Shown here: in pieces, positions 1 to 9,606 of the stretch
How positions within the stretch are numbered: the stretch's first letter is position 1
Layout: each line of letters opens with the position of its first letter
Assembly: GCF_000716545.1 (NCBI RefSeq)
Contig: NZ_JNWZ01000002.1
Location: 62,001-126,000 of the forward strand
Direction of reading: 5' to 3'
From: Kitasatospora phosalacinea
GTDB taxonomy: Bacteria; Actinomycetota; Actinomycetes; Streptomycetales; Streptomycetaceae
Length of the DNA: 64,000 bases
Notes under the pieces: generated by a model
What the model was told of the DNA's origin: nothing
Seen by the model: only the letters and a program-made list of their open reading frames with translations
Database searches by the model: none
Translations under genes and position numbers: made by a program

Positions 1-33
1 CTGCGGGCCGCCCGCTGGGACGGCGCGTCCTGA
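1..33 (+). CDS. 3' end of an upstream gene (partial)
   Basis: Ten codons (LRAARWDGAS) run in frame to a TGA at 31-33, and the gene continues off the left edge. The fragment is too short for a family call. In actinomycetes an MGMT/alkyltransferase-like gene often precedes the adnAB-type pair, so this could be its C-terminus; that is inference from gene order only. Confidence 0.35.
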   Translation: MRAARWDGAS

Positions 34-146
34 CCGGTCGCCGACCGGGGGGTGCGCCGGAGGGGTCTGTGGGTGCACCATCGTAGGCTCGTCGCGGCGA
101 GCCACCCGCGGCCCGCCACCGAACCGCCGTACGACCCTGGACCGCA

Positions 147-3100
147 GTGACCTCACCGTTCCGCCTGGTGCGCAGCCCCCTCGCCCAGCCCGACCCGCCC
201 CAGCTGGACGAGTTCCAGCAGGCGGTCGTCGAGCACGCCGCGGGGCCGCTGCTGGTGCTCGCGGGCCCCGGGACGGGCAAGACCACCACCCTGGTCGAGG
301 CGGTCGCCCGGCGGGTCGCCGACGGCACCGCGCCCGAACGCGTCCTGGTGCTGACCTTCAGCCGCAAGGCCGCGATGGAGCTGCGCGACCGGATGACCGC
401 CCGGATCGGCGCCACCGCCCCGCAGGCCACCACCTTCCACTCGTTCTGCTACGCCCTGCTGCGCGCCCACCAGCCGGCCGAGGAGTACGCCGAGCCGCTG
501 CGCCTGCTGTCCGGACCGGAGCAGGACGTGATGGTCCGCGAACTGCTCGCGGGCGGCGCCGAGGACGCCAAGGCGGGCACCGCCACCATCCGCTGGCCGC
601 TGGACCTGCGGGCCTGCCTGACCACCCGCGGCTTCGCCGACGAGGTGCGCGCCGTGCTCGCCCGCAGCCGCGAGCTCGGCCTGGGCGAGGAGGAGCTGGA
701 GCGCTTCGCGCAGGGCGTCGAGCGCCCCGACTGGGCCGCCGCCGCGCACTTCCTGGCCGAGTACCTGGACGTGCTGGACCTGCGCGGCGTCCTCGACTAC
801 GCCGAGCTCGTCCACCGCGCCGTGCTGCTCGCCGGGCGGACGGACGTCCGGGCCGAACTGCGCGGGCGCTACGACGCGGTCTTCGTCGACGAGTACCAGG
901 ACACCGACCCGGCGCAGGTCCGGCTGCTGCGGCACCTGGCCGGCGACGGGCGGGACCTGGTCGCCGTCGGCGACCCCGACCAGTCGATCTACGCCTTCCG
1001 CGGCGCCGACGTGAACGGCATCCTGGAGTTCCCCGACGCCTTCCGGCGCGCCGACGGCCGGCCCGCCGAGGTCAGGGTGCTGCGCCGGTCCCGGCGCTCC
1101 GGCGCGGTGCTGCTGGCCGCCTCCCGCGAGCTGGCCCGCCGGATGCCGATGGGCCGGCTGCCCGCCGACAAGCTCGCCGCGCACCGCGCCCTGCTGCCCA
1201 CCCGCGAGGGCGGCGCCGTCGAGGTGTACACCTACCCGACGCCCGGCGCCGAACTCGACTCGGTCGCCGACCTGCTGCGCCGCGCCCACCTGGAGGACGG
1301 CGTCCCCTGGGGCGAGATGGCGGTGCTGGTCCGGGCCGGCTCCCGGACCATACCGGCGGTGCGCCGCGCGCTGGCCGCCGCCGGCGTCCCGCTGGAGATC
1401 GACGGCGACGACCTGCCGCTGCGCGAGGAGAGCGCCGTCGTCCCGCTGCTGCTCGCCCTGCGGGTGTGCGCCGAGGGGGAGGGCGCGCTCACCGCCGACC
1501 TCGCGCACACCCTGCTCACCGGCCCGCTCGCCGCCCTCGACGGCTCCGACCTGCGCCGCCTGGGCCGCGCCCTGCGCGAGGAGGAGCGCCGGGCGCTGGC
1601 CGCCGACGGCGCGCCCGGCGTGGTCCGCCCCGCCGAGGAGCTGATCCGGGAGGCCCTGGAGCAGCCCGAACTGCTCGCCCTGCTGGACGCCCCGCACGCC
1701 CGCCGGGCCTACGAGCTCGGCGTGCTGCTGCGCAAGGTCCGCGAACTGCTGGCCGGCGGCGCCGGCGGCGAGGACGCGCTGTGGGAGCTGTGGGACGGCT
1801 CCCGGCGCTGGCGCGAGCGCCTGGAGCGGGCCGCCCTGCGCGGCGGCCCCGCCGGGCGCAACGCCGACCGGGACCTGGACGCGCTGTGCGCCCTGTTCGA
1901 GACCGCCGCCCGCGCCGAGGAGCGGGTCAGCGGCCACCGCGGCGCGCTCGACCTGCTCGCCGAGATCGAGGCCCAGGACATCGCCGCCGACACCCTGCAC
2001 GTGCGCGCCGTGCGCCCGGACGCCGTCCGGCTGATGACCGCGCACCGCTCCAAGGGCCTGGAGTGGCGCCTGGTCGTCGTGGCCGGCGTCCAGGAGGGCC
2101 TCTGGCCCGACCTGCGCCGCCGCGGCTCGCTGCTGGAGGCCGACCGGATCGGCCGCGACGGCCTCGCCGAACCGCTCTCGCCGGCCGCGCTGCTCGCCGA
2201 GGAGCGCCGGCTGTTCTACGTCGCCGCGACGCGTGCCAAGGACCGGCTGGTGGTCACCGCCGTCAAGGCCCCCGCCGAGGACGGCGACGAGCCCTCCCGC
2301 TTCCTGCGCGAGCTCTACCGCGAGACGCTCGACCCGCGCACCGGCAAGGTGCTGGAGCGCACCCCGCCGGTCAAGGTCGCCGAGGTCGCCTCCCGGCCGC
2401 GCCGCCCGCTGTCGGTGCCCGCGCTGGTCGCCGAGCTGCGCGCCGTCACCGTCGACCCGGCCCGCTCCCCGCAGCTGCGCCGGGCCGCCGCCGAACGCCT
2501 CGCCACCCTCGCCGCCGCCCTCGACGAGGACGGCCGCCCGCTCGTCCCCGCCGCCCACCCCGACCAGTGGTGGGGCCTGGACGACCCCACCGCCGCCCCG
2601 CAGCCGCTGCGCGAGCCCGAGCAGCCCGTCCGGCTCTCCGGCAGCGGCCTGGAGCAGCTGGAGTCCTGCACGCTGCAGTGGTTCCTGGAGAAGGACGTCA
2701 AGGCCGGCACCACCGCCTCCGCCGCCCAGGGCTTCGGCAACGTGGTGCACGCCCTCGCCGACGAGGTCGGCTCCGGCCGCACCCCCGCCGACCTGGCCGT
2801 CCTGATGGAGCGGCTGGACACCGTCTGGGACGCCCTCGCCTTCGACGCGCCGTGGAAGTCCGCCCAGGAGAAGACCGAGGCCCGCGCCGCCCTGGAGCGC
2901 TTCCTGCGCTGGCACGTGCTGGAGCGCGAGCGCACCACCGTCGCCACCGAGCACGGCTTCGACCTGACGCTGGACGTCGGCGGCGTCGCGGTGCGCATCC
3001 GCGGCTCGATGGACCGGGTGGAGACCGACGCCGCCGGGCGGGCGTACGTCGTCGACTTCAAGACCGGCAAGCAGGTCCCGAGCGACAAGTCGCTGCCCGA

Positions 3101-3419
3101 GCACCGCCAGCTCGCCGTCTACCAGCTGGCGGTCGGCCGCGGCGCGCTCGACCCGCTGCCCGGCTTCGAGGGCGGTGCCACCCCCGGCGGGGCCGAGCTG
3201 GTGCACCTGCGCGAGCCGGACAAGAAGGACCCGGAAGCGCCCAAGGTGCAGCGGCAGCTGCCCGAGGAGAGCACCCCCTGGATCGAGGACCTGCTGGTGG
3301 AGACCGCCGGGAAGGTGCTCGCCGAGAAGTTCACCCCCACCCCGGGCGAGCGCTGCGGCCGCTGCGCCTTCCGCGGCAGCTGCTCCGCGCAGCGGGACGG
3401 GCGGCATGTCGTCGACTGA
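147..3419 (+). CDS. adnA: AdnA-like UvrD-type helicase with C-terminal Fe-S nuclease domain
   Basis: A 1090-residue helicase-nuclease for double-strand break end resection. The N-terminal SF1 motor has Walker A GPGTGKTTT (about residues 41-49), Walker B DEYQDT (about 249), the GDPDQSIYAFRG motif, and LMTAHRSKGLEW near residue 630. The C-terminal RecB-type nuclease module has VVDFKTGKQ (about 973) followed by QLAVYQLAV. A lone Cys (ESCTLQWF, about 843) plus a terminal CGRC-x5-C group matches the four-cysteine Fe-S nuclease arrangement. The start is GTG at 147. It overlaps the next gene by 14 nt, so the two are translationally coupled. The two-gene architecture and order match mycobacterial adnA-adnB; which subunit this is rests on gene order and is tentative. 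Confidence 0.85.
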   Translation: MTSPFRLVRSPLAQPDPPQLDEFQQAVVEHAAGPLLVLAGPGTGKTTTLVEAVARRVADGTAPERVLVLTFSRKAAMELRDRMTARIGATAPQATTFHSFCYALLRAHQPAEEYAEPLRLLSGPEQDVMVRELLAGGAEDAKAGTATIRWPLDLRACLTTRGFADEVRAVLARSRELGLGEEELERFAQGVERPDWAAAAHFLAEYLDVLDLRGVLDYAELVHRAVLLAGRTDVRAELRGRYDAVFVDEYQDTDPAQVRLLRHLAGDGRDLVAVGDPDQSIYAFRGADVNGILEFPDAFRRADGRPAEVRVLRRSRRSGAVLLAASRELARRMPMGRLPADKLAAHRALLPTREGGAVEVYTYPTPGAELDSVADLLRRAHLEDGVPWGEMAVLVRAGSRTIPAVRRALAAAGVPLEIDGDDLPLREESAVVPLLLALRVCAEGEGALTADLAHTLLTGPLAALDGSDLRRLGRALREEERRALAADGAPGVVRPAEELIREALEQPELLALLDAPHARRAYELGVLLRKVRELLAGGAGGEDALWELWDGSRRWRERLERAALRGGPAGRNADRDLDALCALFETAARAEERVSGHRGALDLLAEIEAQDIAADTLHVRAVRPDAVRLMTAHRSKGLEWRLVVVAGVQEGLWPDLRRRGSLLEADRIGRDGLAEPLSPAALLAEERRLFYVAATRAKDRLVVTAVKAPAEDGDEPSRFLRELYRETLDPRTGKVLERTPPVKVAEVASRPRRPLSVPALVAELRAVTVDPARSPQLRRAAAERLATLAAALDEDGRPLVPAAHPDQWWGLDDPTAAPQPLREPEQPVRLSGSGLEQLESCTLQWFLEKDVKAGTTASAAQGFGNVVHALADEVGSGRTPADLAVLMERLDTVWDALAFDAPWKSAQEKTEARAALERFLRWHVLERERTTVATEHGFDLTLDVGGVAVRIRGSMDRVETDAAGRAYVVDFKTGKQVPSDKSLPEHRQLAVYQLAVGRGALDPLPGFEGGATPGGAELVHLREPDKKDPEAPKVQRQLPEESTPWIEDLLVETAGKVLAEKFTPTPGERCGRCAFRGSCSAQRDGRHVVD

Positions 3420-6400
3420 GCCGCTCAGGCACCCGGCCCAGCTCCGCGAACTGCTCGGGATCCCGTTCAACGACGAGCAGTTGGCGGCCATCGGCGCGCC
3501 CATGGAACCCGGCGTGATCGTGGCCGGCGCGGGCTCCGGCAAGACCACCGTGATGGCCGCCCGGGTGGTCTGGCTGGTCGGCTCCGGCGCGGTGCGCCCC
3601 GAGCAGGTGCTCGGCCTGACCTTCACCAACAAGGCGGCCGGCGAGCTCTCCGAGCGCGTCCGCGCCGCCCTGCTGCGGGCCGGCGTCCGCGAGGAGGACG
3701 ACGAGGACGCCCTCGGCGAACCGCAGATCTCCACCTACCACGCCTTCGCCGGGACGCTGCTCAAGGAGCACGGCCTGCGCCTGGGCATCGAACCCGACGT
3801 CCGGCTGCTCGCCGACGCCACCCGCTTCCAGCTCGCCGCCCGGGTGCTGCGCCAGGCCCGCGGCCCCTTCCCGGCGCTCACCGGCACCTTCTCCGCGCTG
3901 GTCGCCGAGATCATCGCGCTGGACTCCGAACTGGCCGAGCACCTGGTGGAGCCCGAGCGGCTGCGCGCGTACGACGAGGCACTGCTCGACCGGCTGGCCG
4001 GCGTCAAACTCACCAACGAGGACCTGCGGGCCGTCCCGAAGGCCGCCCGCGGCCGGCAGGAGCTGCTGCGCCTGGTCGAGGACTACCGGGCCCGCAAGCA
4101 GCAGCTCGGCCTGCTCGACTTCGGCGACCAGATCGCCGCCTCCGCCCGGCTCGCCCAACAGCGCCCCGAGGTCGGCCGGCTGCTGCGCGAGCAGTACCGG
4201 GTGGTGCTGCTGGACGAGTACCAGGACACCTCCGTCGCCCAGCGCCTCATGCTGGCGGGCCTGTTCGGCGGCGAGGCCGGCGCCGGGCACCCCGTCACCG
4301 CGGTCGGCGACCCCTGCCAGGCGATCTACGGCTGGCGCGGCGCCTCGGTCGCCAACCTGGACGACTTCCCCCGCCACTTCCCGCGCGCCGACGGCAGCGC
4401 GGCGCACCGCTTCGCGCTCAGCGAGAACCGCCGCAGCGGCGGTCGGCTGCTCGACTTCGCCAACCGGCTCGCCGCCCCGCTGCGCGCCATGCACGAGGGC
4501 GTGGAGGCGCTGCGGGCCGCCCCCGGCGCCGAACTCGACGGCTACGCCCGGGTCGCGCTGCTGCCCACCCACGCCGAGGAGGTCGACTGGCTGGCCGACT
4601 CGATCGCCCACCTGGTGCGCACCGGCACCGCGCCCGGCCGGATCGCCGTGCTCTGCCGGGCCGGCAGCTCCTTCCCCGACATCCACGCCGCGCTGGTCGC
4701 CCGGAAGGTCCCGGTCGAGGTGGTCGGCCTCGGCGGGCTGCTCCAACTCCCCGAGGTGGCCGACCTGGTGGCGGTCTGCGAGGTGCTCCAGGACCCGACC
4801 GCGAACGCCGCCCTGGTCCGGCTGCTGATCGGCCCGCGCTGGCGCACCGGCCCGCGCGACCTGGCGCTGCTCGGCCGCCGCGCCGCCGAACTCGTCCGCA
4901 CCGCCCGCCCCGGCGAGCAGGACGCGCTGGCCGCCGCCGTCGCCGAGACCGACCCGACCGAGGTGGTCTCGCTGGCCGACGCGCTGGAGACCTTCGTGGA
5001 CGCCGAGCAGCCCGACGACCTGCCGTTCTCGCCCGAGGCCCGGGTCCGCTTCGCCCGCTTCGCCCGGGAGATCCGCGAGCTGCGCCGGGCGCTGGCCGAA
5101 CCGCTGATGGACGTCCTGCACCGGGTGCTGACCGTCACCGGCCTGGAGGTCGAGCTCTCCGCCTCCCCGCTGGCGCTGGCCGCCCGCCGCCGCGAGACGC
5201 TGCACTCCTTCCTGGACATCGCCGCCTCCTTCGCCGACCTGGACGGCGACCCCGGGCTGGCCGCCTTCCTGGCCTTCCTGCGGGCCGCCCAGGAGTACGA
5301 ACGCGGCCTGGACGCCGGGCTGCCCGGCGGCGAGGACACCGTCAAGGTGCTCACCGCGCACAAGTCCAAGGGCCTGGAGTGGGACGTGGTCGCCGTCCCC
5401 GGCCTGGTCAAGGGCGGCTTCCCGTCCGGCCAGGGGCGCGAGCGCTGGACCTCCACCCGCAAGGTGCTGCCGCACGCCCTGCGCGGTGACGCCGCCACGC
5501 TGCCCGCCGACCCGGACTGGACCGCCAAGGGCATGGGCCTGTTCAAGAAGGAGACGGCGCACCACGGCGAGGTCGAGGAACTCCGGCTCGGCTACGTCGC
5601 GTTCACCCGGCCGCGCTCGCTGCTGCTGGCCTCCGGGCACTGGTGGGGGCCGACCCAGAAGCGCCGGCGCGGGCCGTCGGAGTTCCTGCTGCAACTGCGC
5701 GGGCACTGCGAGCGGCCCGGCACCGGCGAGGTCGAGCACTGGGCCGAGGAGCCCGCGGCGGACGCGGAGAACCCGGCGTTCGACGTCTCGGTGGAGACCC
5801 CCTGGCCGCTGCCGCTCGACCCGGCCGCGCAGCATGCCCGCCGCCGGGTCGCCCGGGTGGTGCGGCACCGGCTGGCCGGCGCCCCCGCCGCCGGGCCCGA
5901 GCCGATGGGCGTCGAGGACCAGCGGCTGCTGGCCTCCTGGGACCGCGACCTGACCGCGCTGCTCGGCGAGTTGGAACGCTCCCGGCGCACCACCCGGGAC
6001 GTCGCGCTGCCCGCCTCGCTGTCCGCCTCCCAGCTGATGCGGCTGGCCGCCGACCCGGACGGCTTCGCCCGCGACCTGGCCCGCCCGATGCCCCGCCCGC
6101 CCGCGCCCGCCGCCCGCCGCGGCACCCGCTTCCACGCCTGGGTGCAGTCCCGCTACGACCAGCCGCTGCTGCTCGGCCCCGACGCGCTGCCCGGCCTGGA
6201 GGCCGAGGAGATCGAGGACGAGCGCGACCTGGAACGGCTCAAGGAGGCCTTCCTGCGCGGTCCCTACGCCCGCCGCACCCCGCACCGGGTCGAGGCGCCC
6301 TTCCAGCTGGTGCTCGCGGGGCGGGTGGTGCGCGGCCGGATCGACGCGGTCTACCGGGACGCCGACGGTGGCGCAGGGTCACCGCGCTACGAGGTGGTCG

Positions 6401-6597
6401 ACTGGAAGACCGGCCGGGAGGAGAGCGGCGACCCGCTGCAACTCGCCATCTACCGGCTGGCCTGGGCCGAGCAGGCCGGCGTCCCGCCGGAGCGGGTCGC
6501 CGCCTCGTTCTGCTACGTGCGCTCCGGCCGGGTCGAGACTCCGTCAGGACTCCCCGGCCGAAAAGAGTTGAGCGATCTTCTGATCGGGAATAGGTAG
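3406..6597 (+). CDS. adnB: AdnB-like UvrD-type helicase-nuclease subunit
   Basis: The second subunit of the pair, 1063 residues from ATG 3406, which lies inside the 3' end of the preceding gene. The motor has Walker A GAGSGKTTVM (about residues 40-49), DEYQDTSVAQ (about 268), GDPCQAIYGWRGAS (about 302), and LTAHKSKGLEWDVVAVPG (about 650). The C-terminal nuclease motif VVDWKTGREE followed by QLAIYRLAW is present. Unlike its partner it lacks the terminal Cys cluster, so only one subunit carries the Fe-S site. A longer reading from 3175 is open but has out-of-frame composition and would overlap the first gene by 245 nt. It is inferred to form a heterodimer with the upstream product. Confidence 0.88.
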   Translation: MSSTEPLRHPAQLRELLGIPFNDEQLAAIGAPMEPGVIVAGAGSGKTTVMAARVVWLVGSGAVRPEQVLGLTFTNKAAGELSERVRAALLRAGVREEDDEDALGEPQISTYHAFAGTLLKEHGLRLGIEPDVRLLADATRFQLAARVLRQARGPFPALTGTFSALVAEIIALDSELAEHLVEPERLRAYDEALLDRLAGVKLTNEDLRAVPKAARGRQELLRLVEDYRARKQQLGLLDFGDQIAASARLAQQRPEVGRLLREQYRVVLLDEYQDTSVAQRLMLAGLFGGEAGAGHPVTAVGDPCQAIYGWRGASVANLDDFPRHFPRADGSAAHRFALSENRRSGGRLLDFANRLAAPLRAMHEGVEALRAAPGAELDGYARVALLPTHAEEVDWLADSIAHLVRTGTAPGRIAVLCRAGSSFPDIHAALVARKVPVEVVGLGGLLQLPEVADLVAVCEVLQDPTANAALVRLLIGPRWRTGPRDLALLGRRAAELVRTARPGEQDALAAAVAETDPTEVVSLADALETFVDAEQPDDLPFSPEARVRFARFAREIRELRRALAEPLMDVLHRVLTVTGLEVELSASPLALAARRRETLHSFLDIAASFADLDGDPGLAAFLAFLRAAQEYERGLDAGLPGGEDTVKVLTAHKSKGLEWDVVAVPGLVKGGFPSGQGRERWTSTRKVLPHALRGDAATLPADPDWTAKGMGLFKKETAHHGEVEELRLGYVAFTRPRSLLLASGHWWGPTQKRRRGPSEFLLQLRGHCERPGTGEVEHWAEEPAADAENPAFDVSVETPWPLPLDPAAQHARRRVARVVRHRLAGAPAAGPEPMGVEDQRLLASWDRDLTALLGELERSRRTTRDVALPASLSASQLMRLAADPDGFARDLARPMPRPPAPAARRGTRFHAWVQSRYDQPLLLGPDALPGLEAEEIEDERDLERLKEAFLRGPYARRTPHRVEAPFQLVLAGRVVRGRIDAVYRDADGGAGSPRYEVVDWKTGREESGDPLQLAIYRLAWAEQAGVPPERVAASFCYVRSGRVETPSGLPGRKELSDLLIGNR

Positions 6598-6795
6598 AAA
6601 AGAGTCACTCAGAGCATCCAACCCGTCACGAGATCACGCGAAACCTGTGCGCCCTGCACGTTTCGCGCCTATTGTGGGGTCGGTAACCGGTCATCCCTCG
6701 TACTCCGGCCGCCGTCAGGGCTCCCGACCCCCTGACCTCCCGTCAGACCCGCAGGTGCCGAGCAGCACCCGCACCTTCCGCTGGAGAGACCGACG

Positions 6796-7983
6796 TTGAG
6801 CGCGACCGGATGGATCAGGGACGTCCTCCACGGCCCCACCCCAGGCCCGGTACCGGGCACCGTCACCGGCACCTGGCCCAAGACCTCGCACGCCCTGCCG
6901 CTGATCGGCATGGCGCTGATCCTCTCCCTCGACCTGCTGACCGACAGCCAGGTCACCGTCGAACCCGCCCTGACCGCCGTCCCCGCCCTCGCCGCCGTGG
7001 TCTCCCGCCGGACCTGGTACCCGCTGCTGACCGGGGCCCTCGCCGAGGTCAGCGCCTTCGGCATGGCCTGGTACCACGACATCCTCGGCCAGTCCGTGCA
7101 CACCGCCACGGTCGCCGCCATCGTCATCATCGCCGCCATCGGCCACCTCAGCGCCAACCTCCGTCTGCGCCAGGAACTCGCCCTGGCCGAGGCCCAGTTG
7201 GTCGCCGAGATCGCCCGCCGGGTGCTGCTGCGCTCCGTCCCCGAACGGGTCGGGCCGGTCCGCGCCGCCGTCCGCTACGCCGCCGCCGCGGCCCACGCCT
7301 CCATCGGCGGCGACCTCTACGAGGTCGTCAACACCCGGCACGGCGTGCGCGCCGTGATGGGCGACGTCCGCGGCAAGGGCCTCGCCGCGGTCGAGACCGC
7401 CGCCGCCGTGCTCGGCGCGTTCCGCGAGGCCGCGCACCAGGAGGCCGCCCTCGACCGGGTCGCCGGCTGGCTCGCCGTCAGCCTCGACCGGGCCCTGCAC
7501 GAGAACGACCATCCCGGCGTCGAGGAGGAGTTCGTCACCCTGGTGCTGATCGGCGTCCGCCCCGACGGCGTCCTGGAGATCGCCAACTGCGGCCACCCCT
7601 CGCCCGTCCTGCTCCGCGGCGAGGACGCGCCGCGGCTGCTCGCCGCCGAGGAGACCGTCCCCCCGCTGGGCGTCCTCGACCCCGCCGACGTGTGCCCCCC
7701 GCTCCGGCTCCTGGAGGCCGAGCCCGGCGACCGCATCCTGCTCTACACCGACGGCGTCATCGAGGCCCGCGACCACCGCGGCGCGTTCTACCCCCTCACC
7801 GACCGCCTCCCGCTGCTCGCCGACGGCGGCCCGGTCGAAGTCCTGCAGCGCCTCCACGACGACGTCGTCCGCCACGTCGGCCACAAGCTCGGCGACGACG
7901 CGGCGATGCTCCTGCTCCAGTTCGACCCGGTCGTGCTGCCGGCGCAGGGCGAGTGCCCGGAGGGCCGGGAGGCGCGGATCTAG
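6796..7983 (+). CDS. Membrane-anchored PP2C/SpoIIE-type serine phosphatase
   Basis: 395 residues. Three to four hydrophobic segments span residues 30-120, and a SpoIIE/RsbU-type PP2C phosphatase domain fills the rest. Metal-binding acidic motifs are visible: IGGDLYEV (about 172), MGDVRGKGLAA (about 188), YTDGVIEARD (about 316) and the terminal GDDAAML. Such phosphatases usually act on anti-anti-sigma factors; no anti-sigma partner is adjacent. The start is TTG at 6796, chosen because GGAGAG lies 7 nt upstream. A TATTGT hexamer at 6670-6675 may be a -10. It is convergent with the next gene, 6 nt away. Confidence 0.85.
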   Translation: MSATGWIRDVLHGPTPGPVPGTVTGTWPKTSHALPLIGMALILSLDLLTDSQVTVEPALTAVPALAAVVSRRTWYPLLTGALAEVSAFGMAWYHDILGQSVHTATVAAIVIIAAIGHLSANLRLRQELALAEAQLVAEIARRVLLRSVPERVGPVRAAVRYAAAAAHASIGGDLYEVVNTRHGVRAVMGDVRGKGLAAVETAAAVLGAFREAAHQEAALDRVAGWLAVSLDRALHENDHPGVEEEFVTLVLIGVRPDGVLEIANCGHPSPVLLRGEDAPRLLAAEETVPPLGVLDPADVCPPLRLLEAEPGDRILLYTDGVIEARDHRGAFYPLTDRLPLLADGGPVEVLQRLHDDVVRHVGHKLGDDAAMLLLQFDPVVLPAQGECPEGREARI

Positions 7984-7989
7984 GGGGCG

Positions 7990-8898
7990 TCACACCTCGA
8001 TGTCCACGACCAGCGGCCGGTGGTCCGACACCCCCGTGCGCGGGGCCGAGACCGAGCCGACGCTGCTGCGGGGGACGCCGATGCCCAGGATGTGGTCGAA
8101 CTGGACGGTCGGGCGGTGCGCGGGGTAGGTCGGCGTGCGGGCGAGGTCGTACCAGCCCTGGAGCCGGGTGCGCCGGGCGGTGCGGACGCGTTCGCGCCGC
8201 GCGGTGCGCTGGATCGCGTGCGCCGAGCCGAGCACGGTGCGCGGCACCGCGCCGATCAGGTTGAAGTCGCCCAGCACCAGGTAGGGCTGCGGCAGGTCGG
8301 CGATCCAGCGCCGGATCGCGGCGAGCTGCCCGACGTTCCACCCCGGCACGAAGGACAGGTGCGCGGCCACCACCGTGAACTCCCCGCCCGGCCCGGCCAG
8401 CACCGCGGCGAGCGCCGCCCGCGGCTCGTCCGGGACGGGCGTCAGCCCGCGCCGCCCGGCCACCCGCAGCGGGAGGCCGAAGGGCGCGGGCGCGAACCGG
8501 CGGGCCCGCCAGTGCAGCACGGGCAGCCGGGTGAGCAGCGCGGTGCCGTACGAGGGCCGGGACTCGTCGTCCGGGTCGCCGGGTCCGTAGACGGCCAGGC
8601 CGGGCCGGTCCGGGTCGGTGATCCAGCCCGCGCCGGGCGCCGGGACGCCGTGCACCGCGGCGGCGAAGCGCCAGTCGGCGGCGCCCATGGCCTTCGCGGC
8701 GACGGCCGCCTGGTCGGTGCGGCCGGAGCGCCCCTGGTGGCGGTCGACCTCCTGGAGGGCGAGCACGTCGGCGTCGAGGGAGGCGACGGCGTCGGCCAGC
8801 GGGGCGCCGGGCTCGCCGGGGTAGGGCGTGGGGCTCCCGTCGGGGGCGAGCGGTTGGCCGTGCAGCAGGTTGTACGTGGCGATCCGCAGTGTGGTCAC
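7990..8898 (-). CDS. Endonuclease/exonuclease/phosphatase family hydrolase
   Basis: 302 residues of the metal-dependent EEP superfamily (DNase I / APE1 fold). Family motifs: ATYNLLHG near the start, DVLALQEVDRH, VVAAHLSF, LVLGDFNL, FDHILG and the terminal GVSDHRPLVVD. No signal peptide is seen, so it is probably cytoplasmic; the substrate (nucleic acid, phospholipid or sugar phosphate) cannot be told. I chose GTG at 8898 over the longer ATG 8955. The conserved fold starts at TLRIATYN, a TACGGT -10 hexamer lies 7 nt upstream (leaderless pattern), and the longer start would run into the padR operator. It is divergent from padR. Confidence 0.82.
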   Translation of the reverse strand: MTTLRIATYNLLHGQPLAPDGSPTPYPGEPGAPLADAVASLDADVLALQEVDRHQGRSGRTDQAAVAAKAMGAADWRFAAAVHGVPAPGAGWITDPDRPGLAVYGPGDPDDESRPSYGTALLTRLPVLHWRARRFAPAPFGLPLRVAGRRGLTPVPDEPRAALAAVLAGPGGEFTVVAAHLSFVPGWNVGQLAAIRRWIADLPQPYLVLGDFNLIGAVPRTVLGSAHAIQRTARRERVRTARRTRLQGWYDLARTPTYPAHRPTVQFDHILGIGVPRSSVGSVSAPRTGVSDHRPLVVDIEV

Positions 8899-8952
8899 GC
8901 CGTCGACCGTACCGGGCCGGGGTGAACGCGGCGGCGGCTTGAGCGGAGGGGC

Positions 8953-8978
8953 CATACCGGGTATACATACTCGGTATG
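8953..8978. promoter_or_regulatory. Palindromic operator overlapping the padR start codon
   Basis: A 26-bp inverted repeat centred between 8965 and 8966 pairs 11 of 13 positions. Its ends are CATACC and GGTATG, and the last three bases are the padR ATG. It also contains two ATAC-N3-GTAT half-palindromes. It is AT-rich for this genome and probably holds the padR -10 region, so the repressor would cover promoter and start codon together. Autoregulation is inferred from PadR-family behaviour. Confidence 0.7.
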
Positions 8979-9590
8979 TCGATCCGTCACGGCCTGCTCG
9001 CCCTGCTCGACCAGGGTCCGCGCTACGGCTACCAGCTGAGATCCGAGTTCGAGGCCAGGACGGGGGCGACCTGGCCGCTGAACGTCGGCCAGGTCTACAC
9101 CACGCTGGGCCGCCTGGAGCGCGACGGGCTGGTGGAGGCCGCCGGCGAGGACGACGAGGGCCACCAGTTCTACGCGGTCACCGACGAGGGACGCGCCGAA
9201 CTGCGCCGCTGGTTCGACACCCCGGTGCCGCGCACCAACCCGCCGCGCGACGAGCTGGCGATCAAGCTGGCGATGGCGGTGACCATCCCGGGCGTGGACG
9301 TGGCCGCGGTGGTGCACGGCCAGCGCCGGCACAGCATGCAGGCGCTCCAGGACTACACCCGGCTCAAGGGCCGGGCCCTGGCCGCCGACAGCGGCTCCGG
9401 CGGCGACCTGGCCTGGCTGCTGGTGCTGGAACAGCTGATCTTCCAGACCGAGGCGGAGATCCGCTGGCTGGACCACTGCGAGTCCCGGCTCGCCCAGCAC
9501 GCCGAACGCACCGCCGCGGAGCCGCCCGCACCCGCCGCCGCGCCGCCCGCCCGGCGCGCCGCCAAGAGCCGCGACCGCGGCCGCACCTGA
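8976..9590 (+). CDS. PadR-family transcriptional regulator
   Basis: 204 residues. An N-terminal winged-helix PadR domain (IRHGLLALLDQGPRYGYQL, then GQVYTTLGRLERDGLV) is followed by a PadR C-terminal helical dimerisation region and an Ala/Pro/Arg-rich tail. PadR proteins repress neighbouring transporters and release DNA on ligand binding. The ATG at 8976 is the last codon of the 26-bp palindrome, and no upstream Shine-Dalgarno is visible, suggesting a leaderless message. It lies 16 nt before the ABC ATPase gene, so regulator and exporter form one transcription unit. It is divergent from the EEP hydrolase gene. Confidence 0.9.
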   Translation: MSIRHGLLALLDQGPRYGYQLRSEFEARTGATWPLNVGQVYTTLGRLERDGLVEAAGEDDEGHQFYAVTDEGRAELRRWFDTPVPRTNPPRDELAIKLAMAVTIPGVDVAAVVHGQRRHSMQALQDYTRLKGRALAADSGSGGDLAWLLVLEQLIFQTEAEIRWLDHCESRLAQHAERTAAEPPAPAAAPPARRAAKSRDRGRT

Positions 9591-9606
9591 ACCTCCTGGG
9601 GGAGCG

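Noticed and set aside
153..3734. Very long antisense ORF (1193 codons) opposite the AdnA-like gene
   Set aside because: High GC leaves complementary frames open; the product is low-complexity Gly/Gln/Val/Arg with no motif. The same holds for 3331-6285, 9909-12386, 19942-22191, 33909-36887, 36992-39481 and 39217-41937 on the minus strand.
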